Assembly (NCBI RefSeq): GCF_021173675.1
Contig: NZ_JAIHON010000016.1
Location: 62,417 to 126,416, forward strand
DNA from: Streptomyces lincolnensis
GTDB lineage: Bacteria; Actinomycetota; Actinomycetes; Streptomycetales; Streptomycetaceae
Length of the DNA stretch: 64,000 nt
Direction: 5' to 3'
Shown: in pieces, positions 15,078 to 23,459 of the stretch
How the letters are laid out: each line of letters begins with the position of its first letter
Numbering within the stretch: the first letter of the stretch is position 1
Program-made: the position numbers and the translations under genes
The notes under the pieces: model-generated
The model's input: only the letters and a program-made list of their open reading frames with translations
Databases searched by the model: none
What the model was told of the DNA's origin: nothing

Positions 15078-17126
15078 GTGAATCAGCCTGCCGTACCCCA
15101 GATCCCGACCGGCGAGGTCAGCCTCGCGCAGTCGTCGCCCACCGTCGGCACCTTCCGCGAGCGGGACGGCGCGCTGGAGTGGAGCGGCCGCCAGGAGACC
15201 CTGCGCGTCGAGCCGTGGGGTCCCGACGCGGTCCGGGTCCGGGCCCGGCTCGGCGGCCCGATCCTGGAGGGGCTGCCGGGCGCGCTGCTCGACGAGGCGC
15301 CCGCCACCGAGTCCGCCGTCAAGATCGAGGGCGGGCGGGGGTCGCTGACCGTCGGCTCGCTGACCGTCGAGGTCGACGCCGAGGGCCTGATCCGCTTCCT
15401 GCGCACGGACGACCTCACGGAGCTGCTGTGCGAGGAGCGCGCCCACTTCTGGTGGCCGGGCTCTCGCCTGTACACGGCGGTCGGCAACGGCCACCACCGC
15501 CTGGAGCAGCGCTTCGCCGCCTACGACGACGAGAAGCTGTACGGCCTCGGCCAGCACCAGCACGGCCGCCTCGACCAGAAGGGCCTGGTCCTGGACCTGG
15601 TCCAGCGAAACGCCGAGGTCGGCATCCCGGTCCTGACCTCCAGCCGCGGCTACACCCTGCTGTGGAACAACCCGGCGATCGGCCGCGTGGAGCTGGCGCA
15701 CAACGGCACCCGGTGGGTCGCCGACTCCGCCCGCCAGATCGACTACTGGATCACCGCGGGCGCCCCGGCCGCCGCGCAGCGCGCCTACAGCGCGGTGACC
15801 GGCCGGACGCCGATGATGCCGGAGTGGGCGACGGGCTTCTGGCAGTGCAAGCTGCGCTACCGCACGCAGGACGAACTCCTCGACGTGGCCCGGGAGTACA
15901 AGCGGCGCGGGCTGCCGATCTCCGCGATCGTCTGCGACTTCTTCCACTGGACGCACCTGGGCGAGTGGAAGTTCGACCTGGACGAGTGGCCGGACCCGGC
16001 CGCGATGGTGCGCGAGCTGGAGGAGATGGGCATCAAGCTCGTCGTCTCCGTGTGGCCGTCGGTCTCGCCCCTGTCGGAGAACCACCCGGTCATGGAGCAG
16101 CGCGGCTACTTCATCGGCACCCAGTACGGCCCGATGGCCCACGCCGACTGGCCGGACAAGCAGGTCGCCTCCACCGTCCAGGTCGCCTTCTACGACGCCA
16201 CCAACCCCGAGGCCCGGGACTTCGTGTGGTCGAAGGTGAAGGAGAACTACCTCGACCCGTACGGCATCACCGCGTTCTGGCTGGACGCCTGCGAGCCGGA
16301 ACTGAAGCCGGGCTTCTCGGAGAACCTGCGCTACTGGGCGGGTCCGGGCCTGGAGGTCGGCAACATCTACCCGGCCGAGAACGCCCGCACCTTCCACGAG
16401 GGGCTGAGCGCCGCCGACGAGGAGGTCATCACCCTCAACCGCTCGGCGTGGGCGGGCAGTCAGCGCTACGGCGCCGCCCTGTGGTCCGGCGACATCGGCA
16501 CCGACTTCCCGACCCTGCGCCGCCAGATCGCGGCCGGCCTCAACACCTCCCTGTCGGGCATCCCCTGGTGGAACACCGACATCGGCGGCTTCCACGGCGG
16601 CGACCCGTCCGACCCGGCGTACCAGGAGGTCATGGTCCGCTGGTTCCAGTTCGGCGCGCTGTCCCCGCTGATGCGCCTGCACGGCTTCCGCGACCCGGGC
16701 ACGCCGCTCGGCCCGGCGATGACCGGCGGCCCGAACGAGGTGTGGTCGTACGGCGAGGAGGCCGGCGCGATCATGGAGCGGTACCTGCGGCTGCGCGAGC
16801 GCCTGAAGCCGTACGTCCTCCAGGTCATGCGCGAGGCCCACGAGGAGGGCCTGCCGGTCATGCGGCCGCTGTTCCTGGAGTTCCCCGAGGACCAGGCGAC
16901 GTGGTCGGTGGACGACGCCTATCTCTTCGGCGCGGATCTGCTGGTCGCGCCGGTGCTGACGGCGGGCGCCACGGCCCGGACGACGTATCTGCCGGCGGGC
17001 GCGGCCTGGACGGACGCGTGGACCGGTGAGACGTACCCGGGCGGTACGACCGTGACGGTCGACGCCCCGCTGGACCGCATCCCGCTGTTCCTGCGGGACG
17101 GGGCGAGCCTCCCGGTCGCCGAGTAG
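15078..17126 (+). CDS. GH31 glycosidase, alpha-xylosidase-like, cytoplasmic
   Basis: 682-residue retaining alpha-glycosidase of family GH31. An N-terminal beta-sandwich (about 1-240) precedes the catalytic barrel (about 245-590) with nucleophile Asp403 in FWLDACEPE and acid/base Asp472 in WSGDIGTDF, then a C-terminal beta domain. The WLDACEPE form of the nucleophile motif resembles xyloglucan alpha-xylosidases of the Cellvibrio Xyl31A kind more than the alpha-glucosidase form, but this does not prove specificity. GTG 15078 has GGGAG eight bases upstream. No signal peptide, so it acts inside the cell. It follows the LacI gene by 161 bases and ends at a strong hairpin. Confidence 0.88.
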   Translation: MNQPAVPQIPTGEVSLAQSSPTVGTFRERDGALEWSGRQETLRVEPWGPDAVRVRARLGGPILEGLPGALLDEAPATESAVKIEGGRGSLTVGSLTVEVDAEGLIRFLRTDDLTELLCEERAHFWWPGSRLYTAVGNGHHRLEQRFAAYDDEKLYGLGQHQHGRLDQKGLVLDLVQRNAEVGIPVLTSSRGYTLLWNNPAIGRVELAHNGTRWVADSARQIDYWITAGAPAAAQRAYSAVTGRTPMMPEWATGFWQCKLRYRTQDELLDVAREYKRRGLPISAIVCDFFHWTHLGEWKFDLDEWPDPAAMVRELEEMGIKLVVSVWPSVSPLSENHPVMEQRGYFIGTQYGPMAHADWPDKQVASTVQVAFYDATNPEARDFVWSKVKENYLDPYGITAFWLDACEPELKPGFSENLRYWAGPGLEVGNIYPAENARTFHEGLSAADEEVITLNRSAWAGSQRYGAALWSGDIGTDFPTLRRQIAAGLNTSLSGIPWWNTDIGGFHGGDPSDPAYQEVMVRWFQFGALSPLMRLHGFRDPGTPLGPAMTGGPNEVWSYGEEAGAIMERYLRLRERLKPYVLQVMREAHEEGLPVMRPLFLEFPEDQATWSVDDAYLFGADLLVAPVLTAGATARTTYLPAGAAWTDAWTGETYPGGTTVTVDAPLDRIPLFLRDGASLPVAE

Positions 17127-17148
17127 CGGCGGCGGCCGGGAATCCGGT

Positions 17149-17189
17149 CGGGTGCGGTCGGCCTGCGAGGGAAAGGCCGACCGCACCCG
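17149..17189 (+). terminator. Terminator hairpin after the GH31 gene
   Basis: A perfect 16-bp stem (17149-17164 with 17174-17189; arms CGGGTGCGGTCGGCCT and AGGCCGACCGCACCCG) around a 9-base loop, 22 bases after the GH31 stop. It separates the lacI-GH31 unit from the sulfotransferase gene. Confidence 0.78.
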
Positions 17190-17281
17190 CACGGGGGGGG
17201 CGACCGCTGCGCGAACTCCCCTGTCGGGCAGGCTTGTTGGGTGACCGAGCCCCGGTGACCCGGTGAAAGGAATTCCGCCTC

Positions 17282-18469
17282 GTGCCCTCCACCCCGCTCC
17301 CCCTGACGCTGGCCAACCTCCTGACCCGACCGGCGTTCGGATCCCGGCGCGATCCGGACCGGGCCTTCGACCGGATCCTCGGCGGGGCCGGGCAGGCGGA
17401 CGGGGACGAGTGGTTCGTCGAGAGCTTCCGGCTCCTGCTGCGCGAGTGGGCGGCCGACGAGGAGCTGTCTCCGGTCGGCTGGCAGTCGGCGCAGGCCCAT
17501 GTCCGCAGGCATCTGACCAACCGGGCCCGGATCCGGCGGCTGATCGCCGAGAATCCGGCCATCGAGGAGGAGCCCGTCGAGCGCCCGGTGTTCGTGGTGG
17601 GCCTGCCGCGCACCGCCACCACGCTGACCCACAACGTGCTCTCCCTCTCCGAGGACCACCGCTGCCCGCGGCTGTGGGAGCTGCTCGCCCCCGGACTGGG
17701 ACCCTCGCCCCAGGAGCGGCAGAAGGCGGTCCGGGCCGCGCGCCGGATGCTCGACGGCACGTATCTGCTCACGCCGCGCTTCCGCGACATCCATCCCATG
17801 ACCGCGGAGGGCCCCGAGGAGTGCACCTTCCTCCTGCCGCACGCCCTGGTGCCGCTGTCCCAGGCCCGCCTGCCCGAGTACCACGCCCGGCAGTTCGAGC
17901 GGGACTTCCTCCCCGACTACCGCCATCTCAAGCAGTGCCTCCAGGTGCTCCAGTACGGCCGTCCGCCTCGCCGCTGGATCCTGAAGTCCCCCATGCACAC
18001 CGGGAACCTCGACGCCCTGTACAGCGTGTTCCCCGACGCCACGCTCGTGTGGACGCACCGCGACCCGGCGACCGCCGTCGCGTCGTTCTGCAGCCTGGTC
18101 GAGTGCGGTATGGCCCTGTCCCGCCGCACGGTCGACCGGCACGCCCTGGGCGCCACCTGGCTCGACCTGCTGAGCCGCTCGGTGAGCCGCGGGCTCGCGG
18201 CAAGGGCCGGCATCCCCCGCGAGGCGCTGGTGGACGTCCCCTACTCCTGGCTCGGCACCGACCCCGCCGCGAGCGCCCCGAAGCTCTACGACGCCGTCGG
18301 CGCCCGGTGGACGGAGGCCGAGGCGGCCCGGCTGGACTCGGTCGCCGCCCGGCCGAAGGGCGCCCGCCGGCACACCTACGACCTGGCCCGCTACGGCCTG
18401 ACCCGCGCCGACGTGGACGCGGCCTTCGCCGAGTACGACGTGCTGCGGGCCGAGGTCGACCGCGCCTGA
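17282..18469 (+). CDS. PAPS-dependent sulfotransferase family protein
   Basis: 395 residues with the sulfotransferase (Sulfotransfer_3-like) fold. The PAPS 5'-phosphosulfate loop is VVGLPRTATT (107-114 core) and the 3'-phosphate region is WILKSPMHTGNLDAL...VWTHRDP. The family transfers sulfate from PAPS to a hydroxyl of a small molecule or glycan. GTG 17282 with AAAGGA about ten bases upstream. No signal peptide or membrane segment. It sits inside the glycan locus but is cut off by the GH31 terminator and converges with the GH12 gene (30 bases between stops). Its substrate and any link to xyloglucan use are unknown. Confidence 0.82.
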   Translation: MPSTPLPLTLANLLTRPAFGSRRDPDRAFDRILGGAGQADGDEWFVESFRLLLREWAADEELSPVGWQSAQAHVRRHLTNRARIRRLIAENPAIEEEPVERPVFVVGLPRTATTLTHNVLSLSEDHRCPRLWELLAPGLGPSPQERQKAVRAARRMLDGTYLLTPRFRDIHPMTAEGPEECTFLLPHALVPLSQARLPEYHARQFERDFLPDYRHLKQCLQVLQYGRPPRRWILKSPMHTGNLDALYSVFPDATLVWTHRDPATAVASFCSLVECGMALSRRTVDRHALGATWLDLLSRSVSRGLAARAGIPREALVDVPYSWLGTDPAASAPKLYDAVGARWTEAEAARLDSVAARPKGARRHTYDLARYGLTRADVDAAFAEYDVLRAEVDRA

Positions 18470-18499
18470 CGGCACGGCCGGCCCCGGCCCTGGCGTCGA

Positions 18500-19213
18500 T
18501 CAGCTTCCGCTGACCGTCACGTTGTTGGCGGCGAAGTCCAGGCCGCCGGACGAGGACGTGATCTCGAAGCCGAACTGCACGTCACCGATGGTCTCGTTGC
18601 CCATCCAGCCCTTGGTGTCCTTGATCCACTTCAGGATCGGCAGGATGTTCACGGTGCCGGAGTTGGAGTTCGAGGTGCGGATGAACGAGAAGACCTCGTT
18701 GGCTCCGTTGGTGCCCTTGAAGACGTTCCAGCTGTGTCCGCCGACCGTCACGCTGCCCTGCGAGGAGCCGATGGGGCCGACGGGGCCGGTCTTGTTGACC
18801 CAGAGCATGATCTCGTAGTCGTAGTCGGTGTCCCAGATGTCGTACGAGGTGTTGTACGCGCCGGAGGACGGGACGGAGACGTTGTAGTTGCTGGTGAGCG
18901 AGGTCAGCGAGGTGATCGACTTGTTGATCACCTTCTTGGAGTTGGGGTAGGACTTGATGCCGCCGGTGTTGGGGTGGTTGGCGTTGACACCCCAGTTGGT
19001 GCCCGAGTTCGCCCAGATGCACTGGGCGCCGGCGCCGGAGCCCCAGATGTTGTTGTAGAGCGTGTAGCCGTTCAGGCTGGTGTTGCCCCACTGGTCGCAG
19101 GAGTTCCAGACGGCGGCCGCGGCGGGGGTGGAGGCGAGACCGACGGTGGCGCCGAAGGCCATCGCCGGGGCCAGAACGGCCATGGTGATCTTGCGCAACG
19201 TGCTCTGTGCCAT
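18500..19213 (-). CDS. Secreted GH12 endo-beta-1,4-glucanase / xyloglucanase
   Basis: 237-residue GH12 beta-jelly-roll enzyme that cleaves beta-1,4-glucan internally; some members act on xyloglucan. A Sec signal peptide occupies 1-34 (cleavage about AAAA|V). The nucleophile is Glu134 in YEIMLWVN and the acid/base Glu217 in VQFGFEI. There is no carbohydrate-binding module. ATG 19211-19213 is chosen because GGAAAGGGAC lies just upstream and the signal peptide starts there; upstream in-frame ATGs would spoil it. Last gene of the minus-strand operon, 50 bases after the GH95 gene. A decayed GH12 fragment lies 12 kb away at 6490. Confidence 0.9.
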   Translation of the reverse strand: MAQSTLRKITMAVLAPAMAFGATVGLASTPAAAAVWNSCDQWGNTSLNGYTLYNNIWGSGAGAQCIWANSGTNWGVNANHPNTGGIKSYPNSKKVINKSITSLTSLTSNYNVSVPSSGAYNTSYDIWDTDYDYEIMLWVNKTGPVGPIGSSQGSVTVGGHSWNVFKGTNGANEVFSFIRTSNSNSGTVNILPILKWIKDTKGWMGNETIGDVQFGFEITSSSGGLDFAANNVTVSGS

Positions 19214-19263
19214 GGTGTCCCTTTCCATGGGTGGGGGGAATCGCGGGGGGAATTGCGGGGGGA

Positions 19264-21471
19264 TCACCACGCCCTCGGGGAGAGGACGTGGTCTTCACCG
19301 GCGACGAGGTCGAGCGGTTCGGCGCCGGAGGAAGTACGGAGTTCCACGCGGTGGGTGCGCGTGGGCCTGATCATCGCCCTGACGGTCTCGGGCGTCCATG
19401 TGAGATCGATCTCCGCCCCGAACCGGGTGCGGATGCCGGTCAGCCGGCCGCTGGGGTACGCCGCAGGGAGCGCGGGCAGCAGGACCAGGCGGTCGGGGGT
19501 CGACTGGACGAGCGTCTCGATCAGCACGGCGGGCAGGGTGTGGGCGGCGTCCGCGTTGTAGACGTCCCGGTTCGGGTAGTGCGCGCTCATCAGGGAGGCG
19601 TGGAAGAAGTCCCCCTTGAGTACCTGCCCGAGGGCGTGCGCGACCCGTTCGCCGTCCCGCAGCCGGGCGGCGACCAGGGCGTGGTGCAGATGGCCGTGGG
19701 CGGAGTCGTTCTCCGAGCCGCGCAGGGCGAGCGCGCGGTGCGCGGCCGCCGCGAGGGCCGGGGTGTCGTACGGGGTGATCTCGTCGAGCGGCCAGACGCC
19801 GTAGAGGTGGCTGAGGTGGCGGTGGTCGTAGGTGTCGTCGAGTCCTGGCCAGGCCCACTCGGCGAGGGCGCCGTCGGCGTTGATCCGGTGGGGCGGAAGC
19901 CGGTCGGCGAGGGCACGCCAGTCCCGCGCCCGCTCGGGGTGGTACTCGGCGGCCGTGAGCAGGGCGTGCCGGGCGGCCGAGAGGTCCATGGCCGCGTTGA
20001 TCGCGCCCCAGCTCGCGTTCGCGGGCCGGTTCTCCGGCGAGTAGGAGGGGACGACGACCAGGTGGCCCTCGTCGTCGGTGCGGGTGAGGAAGTCCTCGTA
20101 GAACAGGGCGACCTGGGCGAGCGCGTGGGCCGTGCGGGGGTCCTTCTCGCCGCGGGTCTCGTCGTGGTCGACGAGCGGCTTGAGCAGCCAGTCGGCGCCC
20201 GCCGTCCACAGGTGCAGGGGGTATTCACGGCTGAAGTGGTATGTCAGCCCGGACTCGCCGTCGGTGTGCGCGGGGGCCATGACACCGCGGGCGCCGAAGA
20301 CCGCGCGGGCGTTGGCGGCCCAGTCGTCCAGCTGACGATGGATCAGGGAGGCGTGGGCCTCGGTGACTTCGGGGAGGGCGGCGGCCGCGGCGGAGGCGGT
20401 CTGGAGGTTGAGGTTGGCGTCGTTGGTGAAGGCCCCGGCCCAGGCGGTGTTCCAGTCGCCGGTCCACAGGCCGACCAGGCGGGGCGGCAGCATGCCGGAG
20501 GCGGACAGCAGGTGGTAGCGGCCGGCGGCGAAGAGGCGTTCCAGCAGGGCGGGGCTCTCGGGGCGGGTGAGCAACTCCGAGCCGGGCAGGGCGCGTTCGG
20601 CCGGGTCGGCGTCGAGGTCGAGGGTGACGCGTTCGTAGGCCGTGCGGTGCAGGTCGGTGTGGCGGGCGAGGAGCGCGGTGTACGGGTCCTCGTCGTCCGG
20701 GATCAGATCGCCGAGGGCGCGGGCGTGGGTGAGGGCGTCCCGGTCCTCGGCGTCGGGTCCGTCCGGGTGGCACAGCACACGGGTGAGCAGCAGCACGGAG
20801 TCCGCGCCGGTGATCCGCAGGCCCGGCGGGATGAGGGAGGTCCGGCCGCCCGTGACCACGACCAGCGTCACGCCGGTGTAGGCGCGGTCACCGCCGGGGT
20901 AGCGGGCCCGCAGGGTGAGCAGGGCGCCCTCGGGGGTGAGGACGGCGCCGTGGCCCACGGCCAGGTCGTGGGGCGCGCCCGGGAGCCGGTGGTCCAGGGA
21001 GATGTCCAGGTCGGGGGTGGTGACCCGCTGGACGATGACGTCGTCGGCGCGGGAGACGAAGACCTGGCCGCCTCCGTCCGCGCACTCGGTCCGGGCGACG
21101 CCGGTGGTGAAGTCGACCGACCGGCGGTAGTCGGTGCCGTGACCGGATCGCCGTCGCAGCCGTATCTCGAAGGCCGGGTGGAAGGGCTTCACCCACCGCA
21201 GGTCGCGTCCGTCGGTGAAGCTCTCGGCGGCGTGCAGGTCGCCGGCGAGCAACCGGTCCTGGAGCGCGGGGAGTTCGGCGGCGAGCTCGGGCGGGCGGGC
21301 GTCCTCGGTGCCGTTGGGGCGGACGAGGGTGTGGTGGGTCACGACGACCCGCTCGTCGGTCGGTTCGCCGAACACGAGGGCGCCGTGCCGGCCGTTGCCG
21401 CTGAGGAAACCGTCCTCCCAGCGGGTGGCCGGGTGCGGTTCCCAGGTGCCGTGGACGGGACCGTCGGTCAT
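19264..21471 (-). CDS. GH95 alpha-L-fucosidase-like glycosidase, cytoplasmic
   Basis: 735-residue GH95 protein. The family holds inverting alpha-1,2-L-fucosidases and alpha-L-galactosidases. An N-terminal beta-sandwich (WEDGFLSGNGRHGALVFG at about 17-34) is followed by an (alpha/alpha)6 barrel with the family segments GLWTGDWNTAWAGAFTND and WPGLDDTYDHRHLSHLYG. No signal peptide. Its ATG overlaps the stop of the GH42 gene (ATGA), so translation is coupled. In this locus the expected job is removing terminal fucose (or L-galactose) from imported xyloglucan oligosaccharides; this is inferred from context. Confidence 0.85.
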   Translation of the reverse strand: MTDGPVHGTWEPHPATRWEDGFLSGNGRHGALVFGEPTDERVVVTHHTLVRPNGTEDARPPELAAELPALQDRLLAGDLHAAESFTDGRDLRWVKPFHPAFEIRLRRRSGHGTDYRRSVDFTTGVARTECADGGGQVFVSRADDVIVQRVTTPDLDISLDHRLPGAPHDLAVGHGAVLTPEGALLTLRARYPGGDRAYTGVTLVVVTGGRTSLIPPGLRITGADSVLLLTRVLCHPDGPDAEDRDALTHARALGDLIPDDEDPYTALLARHTDLHRTAYERVTLDLDADPAERALPGSELLTRPESPALLERLFAAGRYHLLSASGMLPPRLVGLWTGDWNTAWAGAFTNDANLNLQTASAAAAALPEVTEAHASLIHRQLDDWAANARAVFGARGVMAPAHTDGESGLTYHFSREYPLHLWTAGADWLLKPLVDHDETRGEKDPRTAHALAQVALFYEDFLTRTDDEGHLVVVPSYSPENRPANASWGAINAAMDLSAARHALLTAAEYHPERARDWRALADRLPPHRINADGALAEWAWPGLDDTYDHRHLSHLYGVWPLDEITPYDTPALAAAAHRALALRGSENDSAHGHLHHALVAARLRDGERVAHALGQVLKGDFFHASLMSAHYPNRDVYNADAAHTLPAVLIETLVQSTPDRLVLLPALPAAYPSGRLTGIRTRFGAEIDLTWTPETVRAMIRPTRTHRVELRTSSGAEPLDLVAGEDHVLSPRAW

Positions 21472-23459
21472 GGCGTGGGCACCGCCTCGGGCACCGCCTT
21501 GAGCACAGCCGCTCCGTACCGGCCGAGTGTGAGCTCGCCCTCGACGGCCCCTCCGGTCAGCAGGTCCCGGTGTCTGCCGGGCACCTGGACGGTGACCGGA
21601 TCGCGCCCGTGGTGGAGGACGAACAGCAGGTCGCCGCGGCGGACCGCCTCGACCCCCTCGGGCAGCGCGTCGAGCACGGGACGGGCACCCGCCTCGGCGG
21701 CGATCCCGGCGAGCAGATCGCGCAGCGCGGCGGGCTCGGGCAGCGTCGAGAGGTACCAGGCACGGCCCCGGCGCAGCACCGCGGGCAGCCCGTCGAGCTC
21801 ACCGCCCTTGTAGGCGGCCCGGACCTCGGCGTCCTCGGCCCCGTCGATCTCCTCCGACCACAGGGTGCCGCGGAACCCGTCGCACTCGACGTGCTCGTCG
21901 GCGTCCAGCGGCCACCACTCGTGCAGGGTGCGGATGCCGAACAGCTCACGCAGCCGGGCGTCCATCCCGCCCGCGCGGACCCGGTCGTCCTCGTCGGCGA
22001 CGCCGGTGAGGAAGCCCGAGACGAGGGTGCCGCCCCGGCGGACGTACCCGAGGAGGTTCTCGATCGCCGCGTCGGTGAGGGCGTACGCCTGTGGCACGAC
22101 GACCAGCCTGTAGGCGCTCAGATCGTGCTCGGGGTGGGCGAAGTCGGTGGTGAGGTGCGCCTCCCACAGGGCCCGGTGCCAGGCCTTGAGGAGGTCGGGA
22201 TGGTCGACCCGGTGGGAGAGCCGGCCGTCCTGGGCGCCGGCCCACCAGGCGTGCCAGTCGTGGAGTACGGCGATGTCGTTGGCGGTGTGACGGCCCGTCA
22301 CCTCGGGGGCGATCACGGCGAGTTCGGCGCCGAGCCGCTTCACCTCCTGGTACGTCCGGCCCTCCTCCCCCGCGTGGCTGACCATCCCGGAGTGGAACTT
22401 CTCCGCGCCCTGCCGGGACTGGCGCCACTGGAAGTAGCAGACGGCGTCGGCGCCCCGGGCCACGGCCTGGAGGGACCACAGGCGGTTGAGACCGCGCGGC
22501 TTGGGGTGGTTGACGCCCCGCCAGTTGACGGGCCCGGCGGCCTGCTCCATCAGCATCCAGGGACCGCGGGCCTGCGAGCGGGTCATGTCCTGCACCAGGG
22601 CGCCGTTCTGGGCGCCCAGCGGATCCCGCGGATCGGGATAGAGGTCGACGGAGACGACGTCCTCCTCCTCGGCCCAGCGCCAGGCGTCCTGGCCGACCCA
22701 CAGCGGCATGAAGTTGGTGGTCACGGGGAGGTGCGGGGTGGCCCGGCGGACGATGTCGCGTTCGGCGACATAGCACTCCAGGAGCATGTCGGAGGTGAAC
22801 CGCTTGAAGTCCAGCACCTGGCCGGGGTTCTTCATGTAGTGGGCGTGGCGGGGGGTGTGGATCTCGGCCCAGTCGCCGTAGCCCTGGCTCCAGAAGGCGG
22901 TGCCCCAGGCCTCGTTGAGGGCGTCGAGCGTGCCGTACTTCGCCCGGAGCCAGTCCCGGAAACGGGCGGCGGCGCGGTCGCTCCAGTCGTAGGTGCAGTA
23001 CTCGTTGTTGATGTGCCACATGGTGAGGGCCGGGTGGCCGCCGTAGCGGGCGGCGAGGTCCTCGGTGATGGCGGCGGCGTAACGGCGGTAGGTGTCGCTG
23101 GAGTGCGAGAAGTGCTGGCGGCCGCCCCACCACTCGGTGCGGCCGTCCTGGTCGACGGGCAGGGTGTCGGGGTGGAGGTGGCCCATCCACGGCGGCGGGG
23201 AGGCGGTCGGGGTGGCGAGCACCACCCCGATGCCGTGGTCGTGCATGAGGTCCATCAGCCGGTCGAGCCAGCCGAACTCCCTCTCCCCCGGCCGGGGTTC
23301 GAGCCGGGACCAGGAGAAGACGCCGAGGGTGACGGAGTTGACCCCGGCGGCCGTCATCAGCCGGACGTCCTCCTGCCAGGTCTCCTCGGGCCACTGCTCG
23401 GGGTTGTAGTCGCCGCCGTAGAGGATGCGGCCGCGGGTGGCGTCACCGAGGCCCGGCAT
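21468..23459 (-). CDS. GH42 beta-galactosidase, cytoplasmic
   Basis: 663 residues, normal GH42 length. A TIM barrel carries acid/base Glu153 in WHINNEY and nucleophile Glu305 in WMLMEQAAG, then a trimerisation domain and a C-terminal beta domain. It releases beta-linked galactose. ATG 23457-23459 overlaps the GH74 stop by one base (TGATG); the long upstream open frame is a shadow of GH74. No signal peptide. In xyloglucan, beta-1,2-galactose caps xylose side chains and is a plausible substrate, though GH42 enzymes elsewhere often act on other galactosides. Confidence 0.9.
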   Translation of the reverse strand: MPGLGDATRGRILYGGDYNPEQWPEETWQEDVRLMTAAGVNSVTLGVFSWSRLEPRPGEREFGWLDRLMDLMHDHGIGVVLATPTASPPPWMGHLHPDTLPVDQDGRTEWWGGRQHFSHSSDTYRRYAAAITEDLAARYGGHPALTMWHINNEYCTYDWSDRAAARFRDWLRAKYGTLDALNEAWGTAFWSQGYGDWAEIHTPRHAHYMKNPGQVLDFKRFTSDMLLECYVAERDIVRRATPHLPVTTNFMPLWVGQDAWRWAEEEDVVSVDLYPDPRDPLGAQNGALVQDMTRSQARGPWMLMEQAAGPVNWRGVNHPKPRGLNRLWSLQAVARGADAVCYFQWRQSRQGAEKFHSGMVSHAGEEGRTYQEVKRLGAELAVIAPEVTGRHTANDIAVLHDWHAWWAGAQDGRLSHRVDHPDLLKAWHRALWEAHLTTDFAHPEHDLSAYRLVVVPQAYALTDAAIENLLGYVRRGGTLVSGFLTGVADEDDRVRAGGMDARLRELFGIRTLHEWWPLDADEHVECDGFRGTLWSEEIDGAEDAEVRAAYKGGELDGLPAVLRRGRAWYLSTLPEPAALRDLLAGIAAEAGARPVLDALPEGVEAVRRGDLLFVLHHGRDPVTVQVPGRHRDLLTGGAVEGELTLGRYGAAVLKAVPEAVPTP

